Positions 23,560-34,339 of a stretch of DNA of 64,000 bases are shown here, piece after piece. The stretch is from Cichorium intybus. Its lineage: Eukaryota; Streptophyta; Magnoliopsida; Asterales; Asteraceae. The translations under genes and the position numbers were made by a program. Location of the stretch: the NCBI GenBank assembly GCA_023525715.1, contig CM042015.1, forward strand, positions 84,155,250-84,219,249. The letters run 5' to 3'. Numbering within the stretch: the stretch's first letter is position 1; each line of letters starts with the position of its first letter. The notes beneath the pieces were generated by a model. It saw only the letters and a program-made list of their open reading frames with translations, was not told where the DNA came from and searched no databases.

Positions 23560-24898
23560 TGTTTTGTTTTCTTGTTAAATTGCTATAACTGTTTTAGGGT
23601 TTTAAGCCTATAAACCCTAATTTTAATTAGGATCGATTTCTAGGATTAGGGTTTTGGAAACCCTAATCCCCCTTGCTTTTTCGAAATTTGCTATTAGGGT
23701 TTTAGGAGGTTTTCTATTTTTTGATAACTTTATTTGTTAATTAAATGGATAACCTTAAACCCCATTATTTGAATTCGAAATCTAGGGGGTTTAGGATAGG
23801 TTTTAATTAATTTGATTAATTTGGATAAACCTATCTACATTTGAATTAATTTAATTAATTGTTAATTAAAAGATAATTCAAAAGGGATTTAATTAATTTT
23901 AAAATTGCGAAATTAATGGAATAAATCCGAAAAAATATTTTAAGATGTTTAAAATATTTAGATTTAATTAATTTAATTTTTTTGGTAATTAAAATTGATT
24001 AAATCGATTTTAAGGTTTAATTTAATTTAAAATTTAATTGTTAAATTTGGTAAAATTAATAGATAAACCTTGAATATTTTAAAGGGTTTTAAAATACATC
24101 TTATATATGTTATTAAAAGTTAATATTATATATATGAGATAAGTTTGGTTAGTCAAATCAATAGTAGGCCTCATTCACGAAGCTGGTCTATAAAGTGGGT
24201 ATAAGGAGACTGCCTATAAAATGGTAGTCTAATGGGTGAACACTCTCACCCACCGCTCACCTGATCAGTGGAGGGTCGTTAGCCGAACGGATTTGACAGA
24301 ACCATTAAATCATTAAAAGTATAATGATCAAAGTACTAGAACCTTTACACAAAATCCCAATCTAGTTACTTTAAGAAAAATGTGAATTTGATGCCAACCC
24401 ATGAAATTGCACATTGCACTTTATGAAACGTTGGTGGAGCGTGTGTGGTTTACCGGCACACCAATGGGGGTTCATAAAGAATGGCAATGGGTGTCTCGGG
24501 TGTTATCATTGTTGATGGAGCGTGTGTGGTTTACCGGCACATCAATTTGAGATGATAATGGACCCCGATAGTACCAAGCTAATTTGCATGGTTATTCACA
24601 CCCGGTTTGTGATCCTCGGCATCCCAGTCACAAACATGGGGGCATATCCAAGATTTAACATGCTATTGAACAGTTCAATAAATCTCAAAAGAAACTAGGA
24701 ATTCCATTTATAATAAGATTATTTTTTCCGCGGTGGAATTGGCTGAATCGTCATTCGCCTACCTTTATAAAATTTGCTTATAGATTACGGCATCCCTCTT
24801 CTATGTTGCAAATTGTTATAGTTGGATCCTAGCCTTATTTTATATTGGGTTATTATAAGGACCGACATGTATCTAATTAAACTTACCTTCTTTTATAG

Positions 24899-25888
24899 AT
24901 GTCTTCTGCTGATCAATCCGCTCCCCACTCAAACTCCAGTGTTCCCTCTATCCTCTCACTGTGTTCCAAGGTTCAATTGAACGGGACAAACTACAATGAC
25001 TGGATTAGGAATATCAAGATGGCTCTGAGGTACGAGAACAAAGAGTATGTCCTCGAAACCGAGCTTGTCGATATTGACCCTGAAACTGCTACTCCCGAGG
25101 AGATTGCCTTGTACCAAAAACATTCTGATGATGCAACCAAAGTGGCCTGCATCATGATCGCCACAATGAACCCCGAATTGCAAAGGATATACGAAGACTA
25201 CTGGCCCTTTGAGATGCACAAGGAGCTTGCGGAAAAGTTCCGCAAGCAAGAGCGCATCGAAAGGTGCGAGGTGGTCAAGGACTTCACGAACAGCAAACCT
25301 AAAGATGGAGAGTCCATCTGCGCTCATGTGCAAAGAATGCAAGGTTACGTGGAGCGGCTTAGAAAGCTTGCGATGCCTGTACTGGAGGAGTTGGCCGTTG
25401 ACATAGTGCTTAACTCCTTACCGAGTTCTTATGACCAGTTCAGGCTGGCTTATCATTTGAACAACAATCAGGCTAACCTGACTGAGTTGCATCGCATGCT
25501 TCGAGTTGCTGAGGACGGGATGAAGGGTAAAAGTGTACCCTCGGTTAATCAGCCCGTCCTAGCCATTGGAAGTGGCAAAGGAAAGAAGAGGAAGGTCCCT
25601 CCTAAGCAAAATTGGAGGGAAAAGGTTCAGGTCGGGTCATCAAGCAATGGCTCGAGAACCAAGTCTTCTCAGATTCCTTGTGTGGCCAACCCCGATGAAG
25701 CCAACTGTTTCTACTGCAAAGAGAAGGGCCATTGGAAGAGAAGCTGCCCCAAATACTTGCAGGATGTCAAGGATGGGAAAGTAAAGCCATCGACAGCAGG
25801 TATATACACTATCTCTAAAAACTCACCATCTTCTAATTCTTGGGTCCTTGATACAGGATGTGGTTTTCACATTTGTTCTGATCTGTAG
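24899..25888 (+). CDS. Inner copia gag and start of protease
   Basis: 329 codons. Gag starts MSSADQSAPHSNSS, with VQLNGTNYNDWIRNIKMAL near residue 28 and LNSLPSSYDQFRLAY near 170. A zinc knuckle CFYCKEKGHWKRSC lies near residues 267-280. The protease site VLDTGCGFHI near 317 is the D-T-G type. The frame ends at a TAG at 25886 just after HICSDL, where family members usually read on with Gln. It is therefore one open block of an originally continuous gag-pol. Confidence 0.9.
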   Translation: MSSADQSAPHSNSSVPSILSLCSKVQLNGTNYNDWIRNIKMALRYENKEYVLETELVDIDPETATPEEIALYQKHSDDATKVACIMIATMNPELQRIYEDYWPFEMHKELAEKFRKQERIERCEVVKDFTNSKPKDGESICAHVQRMQGYVERLRKLAMPVLEELAVDIVLNSLPSSYDQFRLAYHLNNNQANLTELHRMLRVAEDGMKGKSVPSVNQPVLAIGSGKGKKRKVPPKQNWREKVQVGSSSNGSRTKSSQIPCVANPDEANCFYCKEKGHWKRSCPKYLQDVKDGKVKPSTAGIYTISKNSPSSNSWVLDTGCGFHICSDL

Positions 25889-28800
25889 GGCCTAAAGGAA
25901 AGCAGGGAGGTGGAGCACGGTAGACTGAACTTGATCATGGGCAATAGGAGATCGTCCCCTGTTACCAAGATCGGCGTTTATAGTTTAGTGCTTAGTAGTG
26001 ATGTTAGCTTAGAGTTATTTAATTGTTGCTATTCGCCAGAAATGGCAAGAAACATTATTTCATTTCACGCATTGTTCAGACAAGGATTTCAATTTTCTTT
26101 TGATAATAAAATTGGTTCGATTTCTGTTTTCAAAAATGGTATTTTGATTTTTACTGCTTATCCTTGTGATGGTGTGTATGAAACTGTTGAATGTGTTGAC
26201 AATTTAGGACATAGTGTAAATTATATTGATTCTACTAGTGTTGTAGAAAAGGTATGTCTGTGGCATAGTCGGCTCGGGCACATCAGCAAGAAACACATCG
26301 CCCAACTCCAAAAGGATGGGGTGTTGGAATCATTCGACCTCAGGTCGGATGATGTATGCGAATCTTGTCTGTTGGGCAAGATGACTAAATCACCTTTCAA
26401 AGGGTCTTTTGAAAGAGGTGAGGGTCTGCTGGACATCATTCACACGGATGTGTGTGGTCCATTTAGATCAACCACAAAGGATGGCACGCGGTTCTACGTG
26501 ACCTTTACCGACGATTTTAGTAGATACGGTTATATCTACTTGATCAAGCACAAGTCAGACACCTTTGAAAAGTTCAAAGAGTTTAAGAACGAAGTAGAGA
26601 ATCAATTAGGAAGGAAGATAAAGATGTTCAGGTCCGACAGAGGCGGAGAATATCTAAGTATCGAGTTCCTAGACTATCTAAAGGAATGCGGAATAGTTTC
26701 GCAGTTGACACCTCCCAGGACACCATAGTTGAACGGTGTTACAGAGAGGCGCAACCGAACCCTGTTGGACATGGTTCGTTCTATGATGAGTCGAGCTTCA
26801 CTTCCCATTCACTTCTGGGGGTATGCCTTAGAGACTGCCTCCCATATCCTCAATCTTGTCCCTACTAAAAAGGTTGCTAAAACACCTCATGAGATGTGGA
26901 CGGGGAAAGTTCCCTCGTTAGCACACATCAAGGTCTAGGGTTGTGAGGCTTTCGTTAGACGAGAGACTCAAGACAAACTCGCAGAAAGAAGCGAAAGGTG
27001 TTTCTTCCTTGGTTATCCCAAACAGTCCTTTGGATATCTATTCTACAGACCAAGCGAGGACGTGGTCTTTGTAGCTAGACGAGCGGTCTTTCGAGAGAGA
27101 GCTCATATTCAAAGAGGACAGTGGGAGTACCATTGATCTGGAAGAAATTCAAGAGTCATCAGATGACGCAACCTTAGGAGAAACTAGCAACCAACATGAG
27201 GAAGAAGTTCATGTTGGTCCGACAGATGTATCCTTACCTCTTAGGCGTTCCGGTAGGGTTAGCATGCCACCCGAGTTTTATGGGTTTCATATAACTTCGG
27301 ATGGGGACACGTTTGTCAGTGATAGGACACTGATAAATTTGGATGAACCAGCTAACTACCAGGAAGCAGTGGCGGGCCCTGAGTCTGCCAAGTGGAAAGA
27401 GGCCATGGATAGCGAGATCAAGTGCATGTATGACAATCAAGTTTGAAACTTGGTTGACAACGCACCGGGTCAAAAGACAGTCGGGTACAAATGGATCTTC
27501 AAGAAGAAGACCGACATGGACGGAAAAGTACACACTTTCAAGGCAAGACTGGTTGCGAAGGGCTTTACTCAAACCCCAGGGGTTGACTATGACGAGACCT
27601 TCTCACCAGTAGCCAAGATAAAGTCTATTAGGATTATGCTGGCCATAGCTGCATTTCATGACTATGAAATTTGTCAGATGGACGTCAAAACCGCTTTCCT
27701 TAATGGGAAGTTGGCTGAGGATGTTTACATGAATCAGCCAGAGGGTTTTGTCGATGCAAAGTATCCTAATAAGGTGTGTAAGCTTGAGAGATCAATCTAC
27801 GGATTGAAGCAAGCTTCTCGCAGCTAGAATCTTTGTTTCCATGAGAAAGTCAAAGAGTTTGGCTTCTCTAGGAGCGAGGATGAGTCATGCGTATATGTCA
27901 AGGCTAGTGGGAGTATAGTCACCTTTCTAGTGTTGTATGTCGATGACATACTGCTCATGGGAAACGATATTCCAACCTTGCAAGATGTCAAGGCTTGGCT
28001 TGGGAAATGTTTCGCCATGAAGGACCTAGGAGAGGCTGCCTACATTCTCGGGATAAGAATATTGAGAGATAGGAAGAAGAGACTAATTAGACTTAGTCAG
28101 GGTACATACTTGGAAAAGGTACTGAAAAGGTTTAGTATGGAAAATTCCAAGAAGGGAGAGCTACCTATCCAAAGTAATGCAAAATTGAGTAAGACTCAAA
28201 GTCCGAGTACAGACGAAGAAATAGCTGAAATGAGTCGGGTACCTTACGCTTCGGCTGTAGGATCGATCATGTACGCTATGACGTGTACTCGCCCTGACGT
28301 GGCTTTTGCTTTAAGCATGGTCAGTCGATACCAGGGTAACCTTGGAAGGGCACATTGGATAGCTGTGAAAAATATACTCAAGTATCTGCGAAGGACCAAG
28401 AACATGGTGTTAGTCCTCGGTGGCAGTGATACCTTGAGAGTTGAAGGATATACAGATGCCCGTTTTCAGACGGATAGAGACAGTGGTCGGTCTCAGTCGG
28501 GCTGGGTATTCCTTTTGAACGGTGGAGCAGTTACTTGGAAAAGTTCCAAGCAAGATACGGTGGCTGATTCTACTTGTGAATCAGAGTATATAGCAGCAAG
28601 TGAAGCGTCAAAGGAAGCGGCTTGGCTGAAGAACTTCATCGGTGACCTTGGAGTAGTCCCGAGTATTCAGGAGCCCATGGAACTGTTCTGCGATAACGAA
28701 GGTGCGGTCGCCTTGACAAAGGAACCGCGAGACCATGGAAAGTCCAGACATATCGACAGAAAGTACCACTACATAAGGCATAAGGTAGAAGAAGGTCACC

Positions 28801-28925
28801 TCGTGGTAAAGAGGGTATCATCGGAAGATAATCCTGCAGATCCCTTGACAAAGGCTCTGAGTAAGATTAAGCATAATCAGCAGGCTAGGAGCATTGGATT
28901 AAGAGATGATATAAAGTTTATGTAA
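25889..28925 (+). pseudogene. Inner copia pol: integrase, reverse transcriptase, RNase H
   Basis: The integrase HHCC part (LWHSRLGHISKKHI, CESCLLGKM) and catalytic core (HTDVCGPF, DDFSRYGY, RSDRGGEY) run to about 26930. RT follows from 27450 (WIFKKKTDMDG, KARLVAKGF, QMDVKTAFLNG), with the YVDD active site at 27937-27948, then RNase H (SESEYIAASEA-type block) to a normal stop at 28923. In-frame stops interrupt it at 26726 (TAG), 26936 (TAG), 27444 (TGA) and 27825 (TAG), in addition to 25886. A small deletion in a GA run near 27090-27105 shifts the frame. Long open stretches between the lesions show recent decay. Confidence 0.9.
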
Positions 28926-29773
28926 ATTAGATAGGTTTCGAAACTTGTAACAATGTATTGTATTTGACTCTTGTGATTTAATAATAGAGATTTATTAATG
29001 AGTAATGGTTTACTACTTTTGTCAATACTTTATCATTGTGTTTTATTTTGCATGTTTTACTTCCTGAATAATTGGATTATTCAAATATCCACAGTCGATT
29101 ACACTTTTGGGAGTAAGTGTGAAGTAAGACTGTCATGAATTGGTAATAGATTGTCTAAGGAGTTAGACATTGCAATTGGATTGCTGCACCATTTGTGAGT
29201 ACTTGGAAATGGAGATTTGAGTATTGGATAAACCCGCGCTCAATGGATTGCTTCATGGATTACATCACGAGCAATATTGAGACGATAATATCTTTTGATC
29301 TTTAAGCTAAGACATATGAGTTATGATTTATTAGACGGTTGTTCATTGATAATACGAAAACGCATCGGTAACTCGGTGTTATAAAACGCATTGTTGTGAG
29401 TGATTTGTTTGGTAAAAGACATAAGTATATGAGTCGAAGCTTATTCGTCCCTTGACCCTAACGGGGAACAGATATCTGTAGGCCTCTCGATGAATTTGAA
29501 GTTGACTAAAATGGTTGGCCAACCGGGACTAAATTGGAAGTCTAAGAGTCATATTCAAATCGGAAATCGAGGAACAGTGAATCAGACCAGATTGATTTTA
29601 TCCATGTCTTGAGTCTGAAAAATATCTAGTTGGACGGAGGATCATCTGATCACTTATCTATAGACAGAACTGATTAGATCAGAGTTTGGCAGCGGTTTCT
29701 AGGAAGCTAAAAGTGCTGGTTAATTAGAGGTTAAATTGGTAATTATATTCATAGACTTATCCAAGTGGGAGAC

Positions 29774-30471
29774 TGTTGGATTAGGTGTCTAAGCCATGAC
29801 TAATAATTAGTATTTACCTAATTAATAGTAGCACCGTCCATTTGGGTTGCCCTCATGGCTGGAGGATTGGTGGAAAGTTAAGTAGAGAGAAATGGTTGAT
29901 TTATTATATGACTAATAAATCAAGATATTGTTTGTTAATATATTATGGAGATAATATATTAATTAGAAATAATATTATTTGATTAATAATTAATCAGAAA
30001 TTAATTGGATTAATTTCTTTGACATTAATTGGATTAATCAGGAGGTCAGGGATTAAAGTCGTACAAATTCAATAGTTGAATTGCGGCGCGCGGCGCGCAA
30101 ACGTCTTGGCCGCGGCGCGCGTACAGATAATCCGGAAAATGGGCTGCGGCTAGGGTTTTAGCTTTGCCACTTGGTTCCCTATAAATAGGGAACCCTAGAC
30201 CTCATTATCAGTCGCTCATTCTATTATTTTCTCTCTGGAATTTCGATCCATAATCCTCTCGGCTTGGGTGTGATCTCATTTGAGGCAGGATATTTTTGCT
30301 GCTCAGCTTCCAGAAAATTCTAAAAGGTTGGTTTTTCTAATTTTATTCTTTTAGTTAATTTTATTATGGCCTCTAGGTTTTGTTATATGTTCAATTAGAA
30401 GAAAACATAGATCCTTATTAGTTGCATGTGAACTTAGGTTATTTAGTTCATGGTTTGCAGAAAACCTTTCA
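29774..30471 (+). repeat. 3' LTR of the inner copia element
   Basis: 698 bp copy of 22848-23545, preceded by the purine-rich tract and followed by the GTAAC duplication. Confidence 0.95.
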
Positions 30472-31031
30472 GTAACATCTGCATACTTCAGGGTCTCTTT
30501 CCCATACATCAAAATAGGCTTCATATGCTCATAGGAAGATGGTAAAGACAGTATGAGTCTTAAAGCTTTATCCTCATCTTCAGTCTCCACTCCAATAGCC
30601 TCCTGTTCTGACACGATGTTATTAAGAACACTTAGATGATCTGAGATTTTTGTATCTCCACTCATACAAAGAGTATGAAATTGCTCCTTGAGATACAACC
30701 GATTCAAGATGCCTTTGCCTTGATACAACTGTTCAAGTTTCTCCCACAAATCTTTTGCCGTTGCAATCCCATGCACATTTGCAAGAACATTCTTTGCTAG
30801 ACACAAACGAATAGCACTTGCCGCTCTTAAATCTAGATCTTCCCATTCTTCATCATCGACTTTACTGGCTCCGGCTGAATCCTTGCTAGAAACGGGGACA
30901 GGCCTCCCCCTCAACGCCTTGTGTAACCCAGACTGAATCAACACATCCTTGAATTGAACTTGCCATAAACCAAAGTTGATTCTTCCGTCAAATTTTTCTA
31001 CATCAAACTTCATGGGACTGTATTTTGCCAT
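30472..31031 (-). CDS. gag of the outer element, N-terminal part (UBN2 type)
   Basis: It starts with Met at 31031 (MAKYSPMKFDVEKFDG) and shows the usual copia gag blocks FGLWQVQFKDVLIQ, AKDLWEKLEQLYQ, LYLKEQFHTLCM and LILSLPSSYEHM. It is open up to the insertion point in TLKYADVT. The frame continues beyond 30472 into the inner LTR only by chance. The protein would form the retrotransposon's virus-like particle and package RNA. Confidence 0.9.
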
Positions 31032-31426
31032 CGTATCCGTATCTCAAAAACAGTATTGTATACTAGAAAAAATATGCACCAGACCTATACGCAATACACC
31101 CAATAAAGGATTCCCAGGTAAGAGTGGAGGGTCACAACGGACACGCTTAAATACCAATCTTTCCTAGACAGAACCTTCTTCAGATATATACATATTTACA
31201 GCCCGCATATAATTCTATCGTACACAAAACGGTTAGTCGAATCCTCGTTTCTGATGTGGAAGATCAGACAAAGCTGCAACCACAGAGCATACTCCGAACC
31301 TTCAAAGTACCGAGACAACTCCAATACGATTAATAGAAATTTGTTTCTGATGTGGAAGATCAGCCAAAGCTGCAACCACAGAGCATACTCCAATTTCTAA
31401 AACCGAGACATCCTCCAAAACCTGAA

Positions 31427-31440
31427 GCTCTGATACCACT
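31427..31440 (-). other. Primer binding site, initiator tRNA-Met type (outer element)
   Basis: Minus strand AGTGGTATCAGAGC directly after the 5' LTR. Confidence 0.9.
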
Positions 31441-31846
31441 TGTTGGGAAAATGGCCTCAATAATCCCTACAAACCTCCCAAAGATAATAATAGAAAAATA
31501 AACTAAACACAAGAATATACGTGGAAAACTCCAATACCGGAGAAAAACCACGGGCCTCCAGAGAGAAAGATTCACTATATGATAAATTGTTACAATCACA
31601 TAGACTAATCTCTCAAGCCACCCCCCAAATTACACCCACACTCTCAAAGTTTTAACTAATACTTTCACCACTCTAAAATAAGAGAAAGAAAGAAATAACC
31701 AAACACTTATAGTGTATTGTTGGTTGGGGGTGCTTTGAAACCAAAGCCTTGGTCCTTATTTATAAGCTTGGAGACCTCCCAAGCTTTCATCCTTCTAGCA
31801 ATGTGGGATGGGAGCTCTTCTTTCATTTAGCCAAAAAAAACTAACA
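31441..31846 (-). repeat. 5' LTR of the outer element
   Basis: 406 bp copy of 21849-22253. The primer binding site complement GCTCTGATACCACT lies immediately to its left on the plus strand. Confidence 0.95.
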
Positions 31847-31851
31847 ATTCC

Positions 31852-32130
31852 TTCATCCAGATCAGCTCAAAGTCATAGGCTTTTACTTTAGCCTCCTTTA
31901 CCCGATCGATTCCCATGTGAATGTGTTCCATGCTTATTAGCCATGCTTATTAGCCATGTCTGATCGAGTCCTATGTGCATCCAGATCACCTTCAAGATCC
32001 ATCCGATCTTTTCGCTCATCTGCTCTTGCGTCTTGACATCCAAAAGGTTAATCATTAGAGGATGACCTTATGATCGACAACTAGAGGTCAAACTGTGGAC
32101 ACCAAAGGAGTAAAGGAGTTAGGAAACAAA
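31852..32130 (-). pseudogene. Old Ty1-copia relic, upstream gag (upper part of the split element)
   Basis: Minus-strand frame with HIHMGIDRVKEAKVKAYDFEL, matching the copia gag 'GVDRVKEAK..TLKSEFE' region. It joins logically to the gag remnant at 21790-21843 if the outer element is removed, and the shared ATTCC marks the break. Confidence 0.65.
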
Positions 32131-32149
32131 TGAGGGCCTTATGGAAGAA

Positions 32150-33507
32150 AAATTAGAGGCCAAACAGTAGAGACAAATAGTTTTGTACAATAAAAAATAA
32201 GGAAGAGAGAAAATGTTAGATTTCTGCTACATTAATATGTTTAAAATATAATGATTACAACTTCTATTTATGCCACAATTAACTACACTATTAGCATTTA
32301 AAGATAAAGGCAGTCATTACATATTCAAACCTACACTATTAAGTTTAGTAGAGTTATGAGTGTCAACCCACAAAAGAAAACAAAGTTAAATTTTGCAATG
32401 TTGGACCTAAATGTGGATTGACTTTATTCATGAGGTTTAATCATAACAACTGACACATATATCTAACATGGTTTGACTATAAATGTAATAATTTATGTCC
32501 GAACAAGAAGATGAAGATCACTTTATTCAATATGAACTCTGAATGAATAGTTACAGACGCTAAATAGAAAGCAATGATTTCTATGATGAAATCCTCTAAG
32601 AATCGCTCCTAATGTTATCCAACATGTCCACTATAAATCCACAAAGAGATCCCAAACCGAAAGATTAAATCTCCCCCTTCACCTTTATTAATTATAAGAT
32701 AATTCTTACAAAGAATAATTTGAGGTTCGCCATGCTTGTTCAGTTGAAGTAATAACTCAAGGAAATGGTTAGGAGTACTCAAACAGGTTCCTCGCATGTT
32801 TATGTGGAGTTTGGAATGCTCATAATGTAGAATTTGTGAAGTTTGGAAGTGTCAAGATTGAAGAATACTCGAAATTTCTACAAAGGTCGATCGCTATGTT
32901 GGTAGCATTATCCTAAGGAAAGGGGTTTGTTCGGTGAGTGGATCATTAGTGGCCGGATTGCTACATGATGGGGTGGTATTTGCAACGTTGTGCTATATGT
33001 TCATATGTATTACTACCCTAAGAGTGAATTGCTATATTTGTATGAGGTACCGATATGTTGGGCATTTTTGCTCTCTTTTTTTCGCAATGTTTTCTTGGGG
33101 CTCCTCAAACATTTGTTTTTGTAGTTCACAAAGTAATGCGGTAATCTAATTTCGGAATATGTCGTCGGATATTAGAAAAATATTCTAATTTCCATGAAAG
33201 GAGGAATAATAAGTTGTCATATGTATCGAACATAAAAAGCAACTCAACGTACCTAAACAACTAAAACAATAATACTTATTCATCGAGACCATTCAACTTT
33301 ATGAGTATTGGAGAGGAATATGTATCTATACTTTAAGTACAAGAACACCATGATGTTGGAATATGTTCTCCTACATAAGTATTCACCACCATCCAAACAG
33401 CTTTAATAATTGGCGCAAATGGATACACTCCAAATTACACATCGGATCGAATTAAGTTTTAGATGCAAATTCTAAGTCGTTGGTAGCCATGACTATTATG
33501 TACATGC
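32150..33507. other. Intergenic DNA, no gene seen
   Basis: Only short frames; nothing recognisable. A 14-bp word (catgcttattagcc) is repeated in tandem near 31930-31960 at its left edge. Confidence 0.45.
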
Positions 33508-33510
33508 TTA

Positions 33511-33854
33511 GTGTGCGTTTGGTTACGGAAATTTTCTAGTTTCCAAGAAAATTTTCCAAGAAAAATGAAAACTTAGAAAGCGCGTTTGGTTAATCAAATT
33601 TTCCAAAATTTTTCTAGAAAAATGACAATTTTCCGTTTTCCAAAATTACAAAGAGCTTGGAAAACTCAAAATTATTGTTTTCCACAGTTTTCTAATTTTC
33701 TAAAACGCGTTTTCTAATATCTAAAACGGAAAATGAAAACTCCATTAGTTTAACCAAACGCGTTTTCTACTGAAAATGAAAATGAAAACTCCACTCCATT
33801 TTCTGAAAATGTTTCTAGAAAACTAAAAACAGTTTTTTGCAACCAAACGCACCC
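33511..33854. mobile_element. Tourist-like (PIF/Harbinger) MITE
   Basis: Ends GTGTGCGTTTGGTT and AACCAAACGCACCC are 14-bp inverted repeats with one mismatch. They are flanked by TTA on both sides (33508-33510 and 33855-33857), the Harbinger 3-bp duplication. The inside is rich in GGAAAATTTTC-type palindromic words and has no coding capacity. Confidence 0.85.
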
Positions 33855-34339
33855 TTAATTTCCGACAAGGCCAGAACCCTTTTTTCGTACATTTGTTGAT
33901 TTCATATTCAACACCTATTTGTGTTTTTTTTTTGGTTAATATTGTCTCGACAAATTATTCAATAAAATTATAATAAATTGGGAGAATGGAAGAAAAAAAC
34001 AAGAATAGATTTGTAAAAAGTCAGGACTTGTAGGGAAGGTCTTAATGTCCTTATTTTCTGTGTTAAGTCGATCTTTATGTTTAAGTAAAAAAAACACTCA
34101 TACATAACTTACTGAATTACGTCATGTCTCTGTTAGGTCAATTAAGTAAAAACAAAAAACAAAACATGAATATGTTAGAAGCATAACTTGCAAGTATTTT
34201 TATTCTAAATATTCTTATGAAACTTTTACACATACAATGAAAACATGTCGAATCATTTATAAAGTACAACAAGAGAAAACGACATTCGGATCATCCAAGA
34301 GGAGTAGAGAACTTGGATTTATGAAGTTAGAGATGAAAA

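Larger units (their letters stand above)
22848..30471 (+). mobile_element. Inner Ty1-copia retrotransposon nested in the outer gag
   Basis: 7,624 bp. LTRs 22848-23545 and 29774-30471 are both 698 bp, TGTTGG..TTTCA. The target site duplication is a perfect GTAAC at 22843-22847 and 30472-30476. A primer binding site TTGTATCAGAGCC follows the first LTR and a tract CCAAGTGGGAGAC precedes the second. About ten substitutions separate the LTRs by eye (roughly 1.4%). The leader (23546-24898) is 1.35 kb and holds a direct repeat of GGAGCGTGTGTGGTTTACCGG at about 24437 and 24519. Gag-protease and pol follow, with several stops. Confidence 0.95.
21849..31846 (-). mobile_element. Outer LTR retrotransposon, gag-only (TR-GAG/LARD type), split by a nested element
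   Basis: The two LTRs are 31441-31846 (5' LTR on minus) and 21849-22253 (3' LTR), TG..CA ended. The target site duplication is perfect: ATTCC at 21844-21848 and 31847-31851. The primer binding site AGTGGTATCAGAGC follows the 5' LTR and a purine tract AAGGTGGAGATT precedes the 3' LTR. After removal of the inner element at 22848-30471 plus one duplication copy, about 2.37 kb remains, with room only for gag: no protease, integrase or RT was seen. It would depend on another element for movement. LTRs differ by about three substitutions and one indel by eye. The leader has a 50-bp direct repeat (31248-31295 and 31345-31392). Confidence 0.93.

Noticed and set aside
25209..28851. Several opposite-strand ORFs across the inner copia pol
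   Set aside because: Mirror frames of the retrotransposon coding strand without motifs.
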